Positions 25,701 to 32,421 of a stretch of DNA of 53,188 nt are shown in pieces. Each line of letters begins with the position of its first letter. Position 1 is the first letter of the stretch. Both the position numbers and the translations under genes were made by a program. The notes beneath the pieces were generated by a model. That model had not been told where the DNA came from. It did not search any database and saw only the letters and a list, made by a program, of their open reading frames with translations. Origin of the DNA: Flaviaesturariibacter aridisoli (GTDB lineage: Bacteria; Bacteroidota; Bacteroidia; Chitinophagales; Chitinophagaceae); the NCBI RefSeq assembly GCF_004343705.1, contig NZ_SKFH01000034.1, forward strand, positions 1-53,188. Direction: 5' to 3'.

Positions 25701-28700
25701 GCTTTGCGTGAGCGTTGTGCCGCCCGGCGTCGTTGGCGCGTAGAAATAGAATGCTTCCTGTGTGCCGAGGATTGGCGTGCCGCCGCGGTTGCCCGCGCCG
25801 GTGGCGATGAAGATGCCGCCGTTGCTGGCGATGGCCTGCGTGCCGTGACGTCCTTCCACGAGGTTGTCGAGCGTGCGCCAGGTGTTGGTCGTTACGTCGA
25901 GTGCTTCAGTCCCGGCATGGGCTGCGGTCTGCGTTGCGCTTTCGCCGCCGATCACGATGAGCTCGTTGCCCAGCACTACGTTCGCGGCACCGGAGCGCGG
26001 CGTCGGTAGGTTGCTGCTTGCGGGCAAGGTGGTCCAGGCGCCGGTAGCGAAATCGTATACATCCACTTCAGGCACGGTAAAATCGAAATCCTGGCCCGTA
26101 GATGCGGAGGAGCGGCGGCCGCCGGCTACATACAGCTTGCCGTTCAGCACCGACACCTGCACGTGATCGCGGGCATGCGGTGCATCGGGAAGCGTGCGCC
26201 AGGTGTTGGTGGCGGGGTCGTATTCATCGAACCACTTCACCCAGCCGGCCCAGTGGCCGTCGGTGATGCCGCCTACGAGGTAGACCTTGCCGTTGTACGT
26301 CACCGCACCGCCGGCACCGCGGCGGCGGGCCTGCGGGATGACGGGGCCCGTCAGCCACTTGTTCGACACCGGGTTGAACAGGTAAATATTCGAAACCGGC
26401 GTTTCGTGCGGGTACGAGCCGGTGAAGGCGCCCACCACGTACACGAGCCCGTCGAGCGTCAGGGCCTGGAAGTGGTGCAGCTCCAGCGGTTGGTAGGCCT
26501 TGTCCACCCATGCTTTCGTTACGGGGTTGTATTCCTGCACGGGCTTGTTGCCACGGCCGCCAACGAGGTAGAATTTATCGCCTGCCTGCACATAAGCGTT
26601 CTCTTCCCGGCCGGTAAAGGTGCCCGATGCCGGTGTTATGGTTTGCCAGTTGCCGGCAGAAGCCACGGCATCGGCCGTGAGGTAGATATAATCCCACGTA
26701 GCGGTGAATACCGGTCCGCCTTTCGAGGTGGAGATGATGCCGACGGCCAGCACCGAAGTCCCTTTCAATGCGCTCAATACGGCGCCGCTCACCACGATCG
26801 GCGCTCCGACGTTGGTCACCGCACCGCCGCTGCCGGAAGCATAGGCGGCCTGCACCGTGTTGTTGGCGGGATTGAATTTCAAAAAAAGGTCAAGCTGCGA
26901 TGCCGGGATGCCACCGCTGATCGCATACTGGCTGCTCGTGACCACGCCACCATTTTCATACACGACCTGGATACCGCCAACGCCGCCGTTGGCATTCAGC
27001 ACGATCTTCAGGTAGTTGTCCTGGTCGCCGTTGCCGAGGAAGATGCCCTGCGATTGTCCGCCCTGCGGTGTTTGGTTGTTAAAGAAGGGTCCGGTCATCC
27101 GGGATCGGAGCGTGAAAGGCAGGCCGTTCGTCTGCACGCCCAACTGGAAGCCGTTCTGCTGTTTGTTCTCGCTGCCCAGCGCGTCACCGGTTGGCACGTC
27201 TACCACCGAGAAGGCGCCCACGGCGCCGCCGGCGATGAGGTTGTCGGCATCGAACAAGCGCGTGTAGACGCTGTCGCGGTTGCTCATGAGGCCGGTGAAG
27301 CCCAGGCCGAAGAAGCCCGTACCCGGGTCGTTGTTAAACAGGTTGTATGCAACGGGCAGCGTTGTGCTGCGGCCGTTGTCGGCGTCGATGGCGAAGGCAT
27401 CGAGCTTGTCGTTGATGCCGTCGTTGTCGTCATCCGGATCGTTGAGGTCCGAGATATGATCGCCGTCGTTGTCCGCCGGCTTGCTCGAACCCGAACAGGG
27501 ACTGGTACCGTTGGCGATCTCGTCGGCGTTGGTAAAGCCGTCGCCGTCTTCGTCGGTATTGTTATTGGCACCGGTGCAATTGGCAATATCCTGCGGCTCG
27601 AAGATGGTCACTTCGTGGGCGCCGTAGGTGATAGCCCAGACGGTGCCGGGGAAAATATCGTTATCACCCTGCGCAATGAGGTCGAGCGGCGTAGCGCCGA
27701 AGTTGGAAGCGAAGGGCGGCTCCTGGTCGAGTTTCGTGGTCGGGTTCTTTGCGTTGGTCACGCCCGTGCCGTCGGCGGTCAGCTTGATGAGCGCGATGGA
27801 GCCGTTGTATTCCGCCGCCAGCAGTGCGCCTTTCAGGGCACCACCAAAGTTGGAAGCCGTGTATTCCGTGATCCCGTTCGTAGACGAGCTGAACGTCAGG
27901 GGCGAGCCGTCTTCCGTGCCCGGCATTTTAAAATCGCCCTGGCGCGGGTCGGCCATGCTTACGGGCACCGGCGGCCAGTTGGCCGGCAGCGGGTTGGGAC
28001 CGGTCTTGCTGCTGCGGAAAATTCCGGTGCTGCCGTCGTGGGTATACAGGCCGGCACCGGCGGGGTTGGCCCGGATGGGCGCGGGATGTCCGGCGTAGAA
28101 GCTGCCCGGTGTATAGCTATCGATCTGGCCGATGTAATGAAAGTTGTCGAGGTTGTTCACCAGCGCCTGCGTGGGCGTGCCGCTCGTGGAGCCAGGCTCG
28201 CCGGGCACATAGTCGTTGGTAACGTTAGCTGTGCCTTCACCGGCGGGATAGCCGCCCCAGCCCTGGTTGGCGCCGTTGTCGATCGTATACAGCTTACGCG
28301 CCTTCGTGAGCACCAGGTCGTAGGGGTTGCGGTAGCCGGAAGAATAGATCTGCACGGGGCCGCCCGCAACGAGCATCGCCTGGTTGAGGCCGTCGTTGCC
28401 ACCGAAGGGATCGTTCAGGTCCGTACCGTCGGGGTTGTTGGGCCGCGTGGGGTCGTCGAGCGTGGGGAGATCATACTTGTAAGCCGTATTGCCACTGCCT
28501 TTGGTGGGCAGGGCCAGGATCGTGTTCAGCTTGACGGAAAGAATGGCGGCCGAAAGTGCGTACTCCGTTGTGAAGTTGAAATTCGTGGACGGCGAGCCGG
28601 CATTGGTGTGCCCGCCCACAGCGAGAAACAACGTGTTGGTCGCATCGTCGAGCTGCATGCCGTTCACGGAGTGGTTTTCCTCCGAGCGGGGCAGGCCGCG

Positions 28701-29207
28701 CACGAGGTCGATCTTCACCCAGGCGGTACCGTTCCAGGTAAGCATGGAAACCATGCCCGAATTGGTATCCAGGTTGGTCTCTCCGCTCGGCCCGCCGATG
28801 CGGCTATCGCTGGAGCTTACGTAGATGACGGGATTGGCGGCGGTACCGCGCAGCAGGATGCCCGTGATCTGGCGGTGGGTGATGCCGCTGTTCAGGGTAC
28901 CGTCGTCATCGTGGTTCGGGATCGCGTTGACCAGCGTGATCGTTTCAAAGCCGGTCACCGAGTAGTCGTTCGGGCCGTTGCGCCGCACCGTATAAATACG
29001 GATAAAGCCGGCCTGCTCCGCGATGTACAGGCGGTTGTCGGGGCCGAACTGGATAGACGTAGGATTGTAAACGGTGGCACCGTTCAGCTTCAGTCCGCTG
29101 GACGAGAAACTGTATTGGGCCTCCGCGGAAAGGGAGGAACAGAAAAGCAGCAGCAGGCACAAAAGGCTGCTGATACCCATTCGCATAAAGGGGTTTTGCC
29201 GGCACAT
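22752..29207 (-). CDS. T9SS-exported PQQ-sugar-dehydrogenase-like / kelch / triple malectin-PKD protein (paralogue 3)
   Basis: A 2151-residue secreted protein, the largest in the window. Order: signal peptide (ends SSLSAEAQ); dehydrogenase-like propeller to about 540; thrombospondin-3 repeats; concanavalin-like domain to about 845; kelch propeller about 855-1165 (GGRGNKPVQEYNPVTKAWVD); choice-of-anchor-D domain about 1185-1290; then three alternating malectin-PKD pairs to about 2045 (malectins begin YRINAGGDAV, IRINSGGPQL and YRINAGGGQL); and a T9SS sorting domain about 2070-2151 (AYPNPSNGG). The beta domain that precedes the sorting tail in the other two is missing. Malectin and kelch domains commonly bind glycans, so a surface role in polysaccharide capture or oxidation is inferred. 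In-frame ATGs at codons 8 and 10 are alternative starts. Confidence 0.88.
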   Translation of the reverse strand: MCRQNPFMRMGISSLLCLLLLFCSSLSAEAQYSFSSSGLKLNGATVYNPTSIQFGPDNRLYIAEQAGFIRIYTVRRNGPNDYSVTGFETITLVNAIPNHDDDGTLNSGITHRQITGILLRGTAANPVIYVSSSDSRIGGPSGETNLDTNSGMVSMLTWNGTAWVKIDLVRGLPRSEENHSVNGMQLDDATNTLFLAVGGHTNAGSPSTNFNFTTEYALSAAILSVKLNTILALPTKGSGNTAYKYDLPTLDDPTRPNNPDGTDLNDPFGGNDGLNQAMLVAGGPVQIYSSGYRNPYDLVLTKARKLYTIDNGANQGWGGYPAGEGTANVTNDYVPGEPGSTSGTPTQALVNNLDNFHYIGQIDSYTPGSFYAGHPAPIRANPAGAGLYTHDGSTGIFRSSKTGPNPLPANWPPVPVSMADPRQGDFKMPGTEDGSPLTFSSSTNGITEYTASNFGGALKGALLAAEYNGSIALIKLTADGTGVTNAKNPTTKLDQEPPFASNFGATPLDLIAQGDNDIFPGTVWAITYGAHEVTIFEPQDIANCTGANNNTDEDGDGFTNADEIANGTSPCSGSSKPADNDGDHISDLNDPDDDNDGINDKLDAFAIDADNGRSTTLPVAYNLFNNDPGTGFFGLGFTGLMSNRDSVYTRLFDADNLIAGGAVGAFSVVDVPTGDALGSENKQQNGFQLGVQTNGLPFTLRSRMTGPFFNNQTPQGGQSQGIFLGNGDQDNYLKIVLNANGGVGGIQVVYENGGVVTSSQYAISGGIPASQLDLFLKFNPANNTVQAAYASGSGGAVTNVGAPIVVSGAVLSALKGTSVLAVGIISTSKGGPVFTATWDYIYLTADAVASAGNWQTITPASGTFTGREENAYVQAGDKFYLVGGRGNKPVQEYNPVTKAWVDKAYQPLELHHFQALTLDGLVYVVGAFTGSYPHETPVSNIYLFNPVSNKWLTGPVIPQARRRGAGGAVTYNGKVYLVGGITDGHWAGWVKWFDEYDPATNTWRTLPDAPHARDHVQVSVLNGKLYVAGGRRSSASTGQDFDFTVPEVDVYDFATGAWTTLPASSNLPTPRSGAANVVLGNELIVIGGESATQTAAHAGTEALDVTTNTWRTLDNLVEGRHGTQAIASNGGIFIATGAGNRGGTPILGTQEAFYFYAPTTPGGTTLTQSTLSAPTTLNFGTAPLNNPNTQTLVLTNGNGNQAIVVSSITVSGAGAFAYSAPSTLPFIIPAGKSVTINVTFKPTAAGSHTANLVVAHSGQGGTLTTVLNGTGSTIAYRINAGGDAVTNSIGTFSADQYFYPAPGSTLSVTNAISNTTDDAIYQSERYGREFDYNFPLANGPYKVVLHFAELYWTTAGSRIFDVSLEGVKKLDNYDIVAKTGSAFTATSESFVVTVNDGTLNIHFSALTEDGGKDNAKVSAIEILSSNIANEPPVSDAGPDKTITLPTNSVVLNGSGADAGGTIASYKWTQTGGPNTATFSSQTAAAPTVSGLVQGTYVFALVVTDNEGATSAADPVSVTVNAAAPPATSAIRINSGGPQLTTGIGSFSADQYYYSGTVAQTSAAIAGTTDDALYQTEHWGGSFAYNIPVSNGQYKVVLHFAEFTYTTVGRRIFDVSLEGVKKLDNYDIMAKVGAYTATTESFTVSVTDGTLNVAFSSLPADGGKNYAKVSAIEVLPVTSTNAAPVADAGADKAITLPTNSVLLNGSGTDADGTIATYNWSQVSGPNTASFSSRTVAAPTVSGLVQGTYVFALVVGDNGGAISTADQVRVTVNAAPTSGGSTYRINAGGGQLSAGIGTFSADNYYSDSPGGGTYSNSNAIAGTTDDALYQTERWGYNFGYAFPVPSGQYKVVLHFAEMYWTTAGSRVFDVSIEGAKKLDNYDIVAKVGTLTATTETFTVSVTDGLLNIDFSSLAVDGGVDNAKVSAIEILPVTSTNANRAPISNAGADQVITLPTSSTTLLGSAKDVDGTVASYRWAQVSGPNSATFSNANMHKPVVSGLVAGTYVFALTATDNLGATGAPDNMTVTVNPPAVTATGRGFDGQALTGAASPEAKKPGTISLTGAAAFSVKAYPNPSNGGRIFVQFPEPLQGTISWTLYSAAGERMAGAQQPLPYATTELPLDFSKYGLPQGVYYLEIVSGSRRKTIRILFSGR

Positions 29208-29616
29208 AATCGGGGCGGTTTGGGGGGTTGTTTAGCAAAAAGACGAGGAAGGTTCAGATGAGTGGGCGCCAATGCGCTTATTCAGTCGGAGGTAACGTAG
29301 GTATAAGTCGGATCATAGATCAGGTTTTACAGGTTAGCAGCACGGAATCAATACAGGCCCATAGGGGTCGCCGATGACCTGTCACCACAAGTGGGAACCA
29401 AAATGCAAAAAGGATGCTAAAATGGGACATTGTGTGGAAGCGCCTCGATTACCGATGCCCGCAAACAGGAGTAAACCTCAAGATTAGAAGCTTTTAATAA
29501 AGCAGTGCCGGAACTCCTGTTCTTATTTCCCCATTTAGACCAATGGGGCGGGGTGCCTCCCATATTTGTTGCCCACACTTCCGGCGAGGCCATCGCGTAG
29601 ATTTTATGGGCATTTT
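29208..29616. other. Gene-free spacer upstream of paralogue 3
   Basis: No gene is supported. The leader of paralogue 3 contains TTTAGCAAAAAG (about 29229-29240), matched by GGTTAGCAAAAAGG at a similar distance from the start of paralogue 2 (about 22442-22455). A second shared string, GCAAAAAGGATGCT (29405-29418), recurs near 22607. These could be conserved leader or promoter elements of the paralogue family, but the evidence is two copies only. Confidence 0.4.
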
Positions 29617-29656
29617 AAAAAAACAAAGGCTACCCCCGGTTAGAGCAGCCCTTTCA
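29617..29656 (-). terminator. Probable terminator of the DUF4256 gene
   Basis: On the minus strand an imperfect stem (AGGGCTGCTC paired with GGGGTAGCCT) is followed by TTGTTTTTTT. It lies just past the stop of the 29673-30239 gene. The pairing has mismatches, so it is weaker than the other terminators of this window. Confidence 0.6.
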
Positions 29657-29672
29657 TCTCGTGTAGCCGCAT

Positions 29673-30239
29673 TTATACGGTGAGCGCCCCGCGAAAACCG
29701 CGGACGGCATAATACGAGGAAGCGCCGTTGTGGTATACGAACACGTGCCCGTAGCGGTAGTCGCAGAAGAGGGCGCCGCCGAGCTTCCGTATTTCTACGG
29801 GTGTGCGGATCCAGCTCGAGGTCTTCTGGTCGAAGGGACCGAGCCGCTGCAGGTCCCGGTAGCCGGCTTCGTCGAGCAGTTCGATGCCCATGGCCGCGGC
29901 CACCTCGAGGGCGCTGTCGGCGGGCTTGTGCTCCTTGCGTTCGTCCAGTGCCTGCCGGTCGTAGCAGAGGCTGCGCCGTCCCTTGGGACTTTCGGCGGCG
30001 CAATCGGCAAAACGGATCGCGCCTGTTTCCGGCTCTGTCCCGATGACGTCGGGCTCTCCGCCTGTTTCTTCCATTTGCTGGAGCGACCAGAGTTTGCCGG
30101 GCGCCGCCGCCAGGCGCTCCTGCACCGCGGCCCAGTGGAGCCCCGGGTGACGTTTTTTGTTCTTTTCAAAGCGGAGCTGCAGCGTCCGGAGCAGTGCCTG
30201 TGCCTCCTCGTTGGACAAGGTGTTGCGGTGCGGTTTCAT
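29673..30239 (-). CDS. DUF4256 family protein
   Basis: A 188-residue cytoplasmic protein recognised as DUF4256 from its overall pattern: an N-terminal helix with LLRTLQLRFEKNKKRHPGL, then WSLQQMEETGGEPDVIG, then FADCAAESPKGRRSLCYDRQ, and a C-terminal half with GIELLDEAGYRDLQRLGPFD, SSWIRTP, IRKLGGALFCDYRYGHVFVY and HNGASSYYAVRGFRG. Length is as usual for the family. No biochemical function is known. It lies 12 bp downstream of the YdeI/OmdA-type gene on the same strand, so the two form a probable operon. Confidence 0.88.
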   Translation of the reverse strand: MKPHRNTLSNEEAQALLRTLQLRFEKNKKRHPGLHWAAVQERLAAAPGKLWSLQQMEETGGEPDVIGTEPETGAIRFADCAAESPKGRRSLCYDRQALDERKEHKPADSALEVAAAMGIELLDEAGYRDLQRLGPFDQKTSSWIRTPVEIRKLGGALFCDYRYGHVFVYHNGASSYYAVRGFRGALTV

Positions 30240-30251
30240 AGCCGGGGGGAT

Positions 30252-30830
30252 TTAGTCGTTTAGTCCTTTGCCTTCCAGGATGGCCGGGCGGCATTGTGCC
30301 ACGCGGGCCGCGCGTGTCTTCGGCTGCTTGGCTGACGAAAAATGGAGCAGGTAGGCCCGTTGCCGCCCGGGCGTGAGGGCTTCGAAGGCGGCCTTCAGGG
30401 CGGCGTCGCCGGCGAGCTCCTGCTGAAACTCCTCGGCCATCGGAAATTCCGTTGTCTTTTTCAGCGGCACGCGCAGGCCTGCCCGCTCTACCTCGATGGC
30501 TTCGAAAACATAGGCTTTCACAGCTGCCTGCCGCGCCCGCACGTCCACCAGGCTGGTAAAGCGCAGCTGTCGCGCCGCCTGCACGTTGGCCGTTTGCTGC
30601 ACCAGCAGGCCTTCCTCGTCTTTAAGCAGCGCGCCCTGGAACAGCAGCAGCGCGCAGTACTCCTTGAAATGGTGGATGAGCACGATGTTGCGGCCGTCTT
30701 GTGTGTAGCAGGGGCAGCCCCACTTCAGCTCTTCCTGGAGCCCGCAGCTGAGCACCAGCTTCCGCAGGTATTCCGTTTCCTTTTGCCAGCGGCCGGCTTT
30801 TTCGAAATAGAAATCAACGTTCGGGTTCAT
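30252..30830 (-). CDS. YdeI/OmdA family protein (DUF1801-like N-terminus)
   Basis: A 192-residue protein with two parts. The N-terminal DUF1801-like domain has the pattern FYFEKAGRWQKETEYLRKLV, CGLQEELKWGCPCYTQDGRN and IVLIHHFKEYCALLLFQG. The C-terminal OmdA/YdeI tail (about 125-192) has FPMAEEFQQELAGDAALKAA, FEALTPGRQRAYLLHFSSAK and QPKTRAARVAQCRP. The family is widespread in Bacteroidota and has been linked by name to outer-membrane-associated or stress functions without a defined reaction. It is the first gene of a two-gene unit with DUF4256. No signal peptide; cytoplasmic. Confidence 0.88.
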   Translation of the reverse strand: MNPNVDFYFEKAGRWQKETEYLRKLVLSCGLQEELKWGCPCYTQDGRNIVLIHHFKEYCALLLFQGALLKDEEGLLVQQTANVQAARQLRFTSLVDVRARQAAVKAYVFEAIEVERAGLRVPLKKTTEFPMAEEFQQELAGDAALKAAFEALTPGRQRAYLLHFSSAKQPKTRAARVAQCRPAILEGKGLND

Positions 30831-31192
30831 GCGGTTCTTTTTACGGGAGCAGCGATAGCCCCGGCCAAGATACTAATCCGTGCGAAAAACCGTCCCCGGA
30901 AAGCGGGCATACCTACGACATGGATGTATTTGCTCCTTAAGCTTCTGAGGACGGACCATTTGCCGGAGCGGCGGCCGCGTTAAAGATTCGTGAATCGTAT
31001 GTGAGCGAAAAAACCCGCGCCCACGGCGGTACCGGCCCCGGTGCCCTACGAAAGTATAGTTGCGTTATGCTATCCATCATACAAAATCCGCCTTCTTTCG
31101 CGCCTATCGCAACGCCATTTCTTTTGTCGTTCCGAGCGCAGCCGAAGAATGGCCCTTTTTTTGCCAAGTGCGGCCAGACAACACTCGCGCCT
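30831..31192. other. Gene-free divergent spacer
   Basis: No gene is supported between the YdeI/OmdA start and the response regulator. A candidate -7 box TATAGTTG occurs near 31036 on the plus strand (one mismatch to TAnnTTTG). The segment 31126-31151 reads GTCGTTCCGAGCGCAGCCGA and continues AGAATG, which looks like one arm of a dispersed GTCATTCCGAGCGCAG-type repeat. Confidence 0.4.
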
Positions 31193-31564
31193 ATGAACCC
31201 CAAGATCCTCCTCGTTGACGACAACGAAGACCTCCTGTTGGTCACCCAGATCATCCTGAAAGGCCAGGGCTATGAAACCTTCCTGGCGCGCTCGGCCGCC
31301 GAAGCGGAACGCAAGATCCGCACGCACCAGCCGGCGCTGGTGCTGCTCGATGTAGGCCTGGGCGACGAGGACGGACGTGCCTTTTGCGCGCGCCTGCGCG
31401 CCGACGCCGATACCCGCGACCTGCGTGTCATCCTCATGTCGGGCGACGATTCCTGGAACGACTGCCGCGAAGCCGCGGACGATTTCCTGCCGAAGCCCTT
31501 CGACTTCAACGAGCTCATCGATAAGGTGCAGCAGCAGCTGCTGGCCGAGGATCTGCGCCATTAA
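31193..31564 (+). CDS. Single-domain response regulator
   Basis: A 123-residue CheY-like receiver domain with nothing attached. It starts MNPKILLVDDNEDLLLV. The acidic pair is in VDDNE (Asp9, Asp10), the phospho-acceptor Asp in LVLLDVGLGDEDG (about residue 53), the conserved Ser/Thr in ILMSGDDSW, and the conserved Lys in FLPKPFDFNEL. An in-frame ATG 192 bp upstream only adds non-coding-like residues. The downstream scramblase-like gene has its own promoter. The partner kinase could be one of the PAS kinases at 34174 or 48366; this is unproven. Confidence 0.9.
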   Translation: MNPKILLVDDNEDLLLVTQIILKGQGYETFLARSAAEAERKIRTHQPALVLLDVGLGDEDGRAFCARLRADADTRDLRVILMSGDDSWNDCREAADDFLPKPFDFNELIDKVQQQLLAEDLRH

Positions 31565-31590
31565 GCCGAATAAACGGCCGCATTTAGGAT

Positions 31591-31598
31591 TATTTTTG
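31591..31598 (+). promoter_or_regulatory. Bacteroidota-type -7 promoter box (TATTTTTG)
   Basis: TATTTTTG matches TAnnTTTG exactly, 26 bp before the ATG of the scramblase-like gene. No clear TTG element is seen 19-21 bp upstream, so the call rests on the -7 box alone. Confidence 0.5.
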
Positions 31599-31623
31599 CA
31601 TCTTACCGCAAAGACTGAACCTT

Positions 31624-32250
31624 ATGTTGGCAACGGCTACGAATGAATGGACGGGAACCGGCGCTGACGCCTTTTTCGCCGGCAACGCCTTTTATGTGGA
31701 AGAACGCCGCAGCCGCCTGCGCTCCCGCAACGAATTCGGCATCTGGGACGGCTCCGGCCAGCGCCTGGGCAGCCTCGTCCAGCGCGTATCGTTGGCGGGC
31801 CACTTCTTGCGCATCTTTCTCAAATCGTCCGTACTGCCCTTCCGCTTCCAGGTGACCGACCGCCAGGGCCGCCCCGTGGCCGCCATCCGCCGGGGATGGA
31901 CGCTCCTGGTATCGCGCACCGAAGTGATCGACAGCCGCAACGAAGTGATCGGGTTCCTGAAACACAAATACCGCTCGCGCAAGCCGCGCCTGAAGGTCTT
32001 CAACGCCGAAGGCAAAAAGATCGGCGAGGTGACCGGCAGCCAGAGCAGCTGGGACATGGCCATCATCGACCGCGACTACCATAGCTTCGGCAGCATCCGC
32101 GAATTCGATCCCAAAACCACGCCCGGCGACACCCGCGGCAAGAACACCTACTACATCGAGCTCAGCCGCGAGTCGATGTCGCCCGAAGAACGCCGCGTGA
32201 TGCTGGTCACCGCCATCGCGATCGACCGGCTGATCCTGGAGAATGGCTGA
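31624..32250 (+). CDS. Phospholipid scramblase / LURP-one-like protein
   Basis: A 208-residue protein with the tubby-like C-terminal fold of the scramblase/LURP-one family. Recognised elements are FYVEERRSRLRSRNEFGIWD near the N-terminus, LGSLVQRVSLAGHFLRIFLK, and PFRFQVTDRQGRPVAAIRRG followed by TLLVSRTEVIDSR. Next come VIGFLKHKYRSRKPRLKVFN, KKIGEVTG, and a last strand MLVTAIAIDRLI where the eukaryotic proteins carry a membrane-inserting helix. Bacterial members are uncharacterised, and scrambling activity is not implied. It has its own -7 box. The stop codon lies in the first unit of a CTGATG-type heptamer array, and a terminator follows at 32273. Confidence 0.82.
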   Translation: MLATATNEWTGTGADAFFAGNAFYVEERRSRLRSRNEFGIWDGSGQRLGSLVQRVSLAGHFLRIFLKSSVLPFRFQVTDRQGRPVAAIRRGWTLLVSRTEVIDSRNEVIGFLKHKYRSRKPRLKVFNAEGKKIGEVTGSQSSWDMAIIDRDYHSFGSIREFDPKTTPGDTRGKNTYYIELSRESMSPEERRVMLVTAIAIDRLILENG

Positions 32251-32339
32251 TCTCGGATGCCTGATATTTTTGAAAGGATCGCCCATCGATCCTTTTTCCG
32301 TTTAAAAAGGCATCAGACAACCTACATCAGGCATCAGCC
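32246..32339. repeat. Opposed heptamer arrays flanking a terminator
   Basis: Three units (GCTGATC, TCGGATG, CCTGATA; 32246-32266) are followed after the terminator by an inverted set of four (32311-32339, reading GCTGATG, CCTGATG, TAGGTTG and TCTGATG on the minus strand). The two sets are partly complementary, so the transcript could fold into a long outer stem around the terminator. The first unit overlaps the TGA stop of the scramblase-like gene. Confidence 0.75.
32273..32297 (+). terminator. Rho-independent terminator of the scramblase-like gene
   Basis: Perfect 9-bp stem AAAGGATCG (32273-32281) / CGATCCTTT (32287-32295), loop CCCAT, followed by TTCCG and preceded by TTTTTG. It lies 23 bp past the stop codon. 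Confidence 0.85.
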
Positions 32340-32347
32340 ATTTTTGT

Positions 32348-32400
32348 TATATTCGTTGCCATACGATGCTTGTCCCAATGCCTGGGCAAGCATTCTTTTT
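32348..32400 (+). promoter_or_regulatory. asnB leader: -7 box followed by a terminator-like hairpin
   Basis: TATATTCG (32348-32355) is one mismatch from the TAnnTTTG -7 box. About 11 bp downstream, ATGCTTGTCCCA (32366-32377) pairs with TGGGCAAGCAT (32383-32393) with one bulged T and an ATGCC loop, followed by TCTTTTTATATA. A hairpin with a U-run inside the 5' untranslated region, 29 bp before the asnB ATG, has the form of an intrinsic attenuator. No leader peptide or known riboswitch is visible, so the control signal is unknown. If transcription starts further down, near 32400, the hairpin would merely be an upstream terminator. Confidence 0.5.
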
Positions 32401-32421
32401 ATATACCCAAACAGAACAAGT

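Noticed and set aside
26163-29261. A very long plus-strand open frame (over 1000 codons) opposite paralogue 3
   Set aside because: It is antisense to a well-supported domain protein. Its product is rich in His, Val, Arg and Gly with no domain pattern, as expected from the third-position GC bias of the minus-strand codons.
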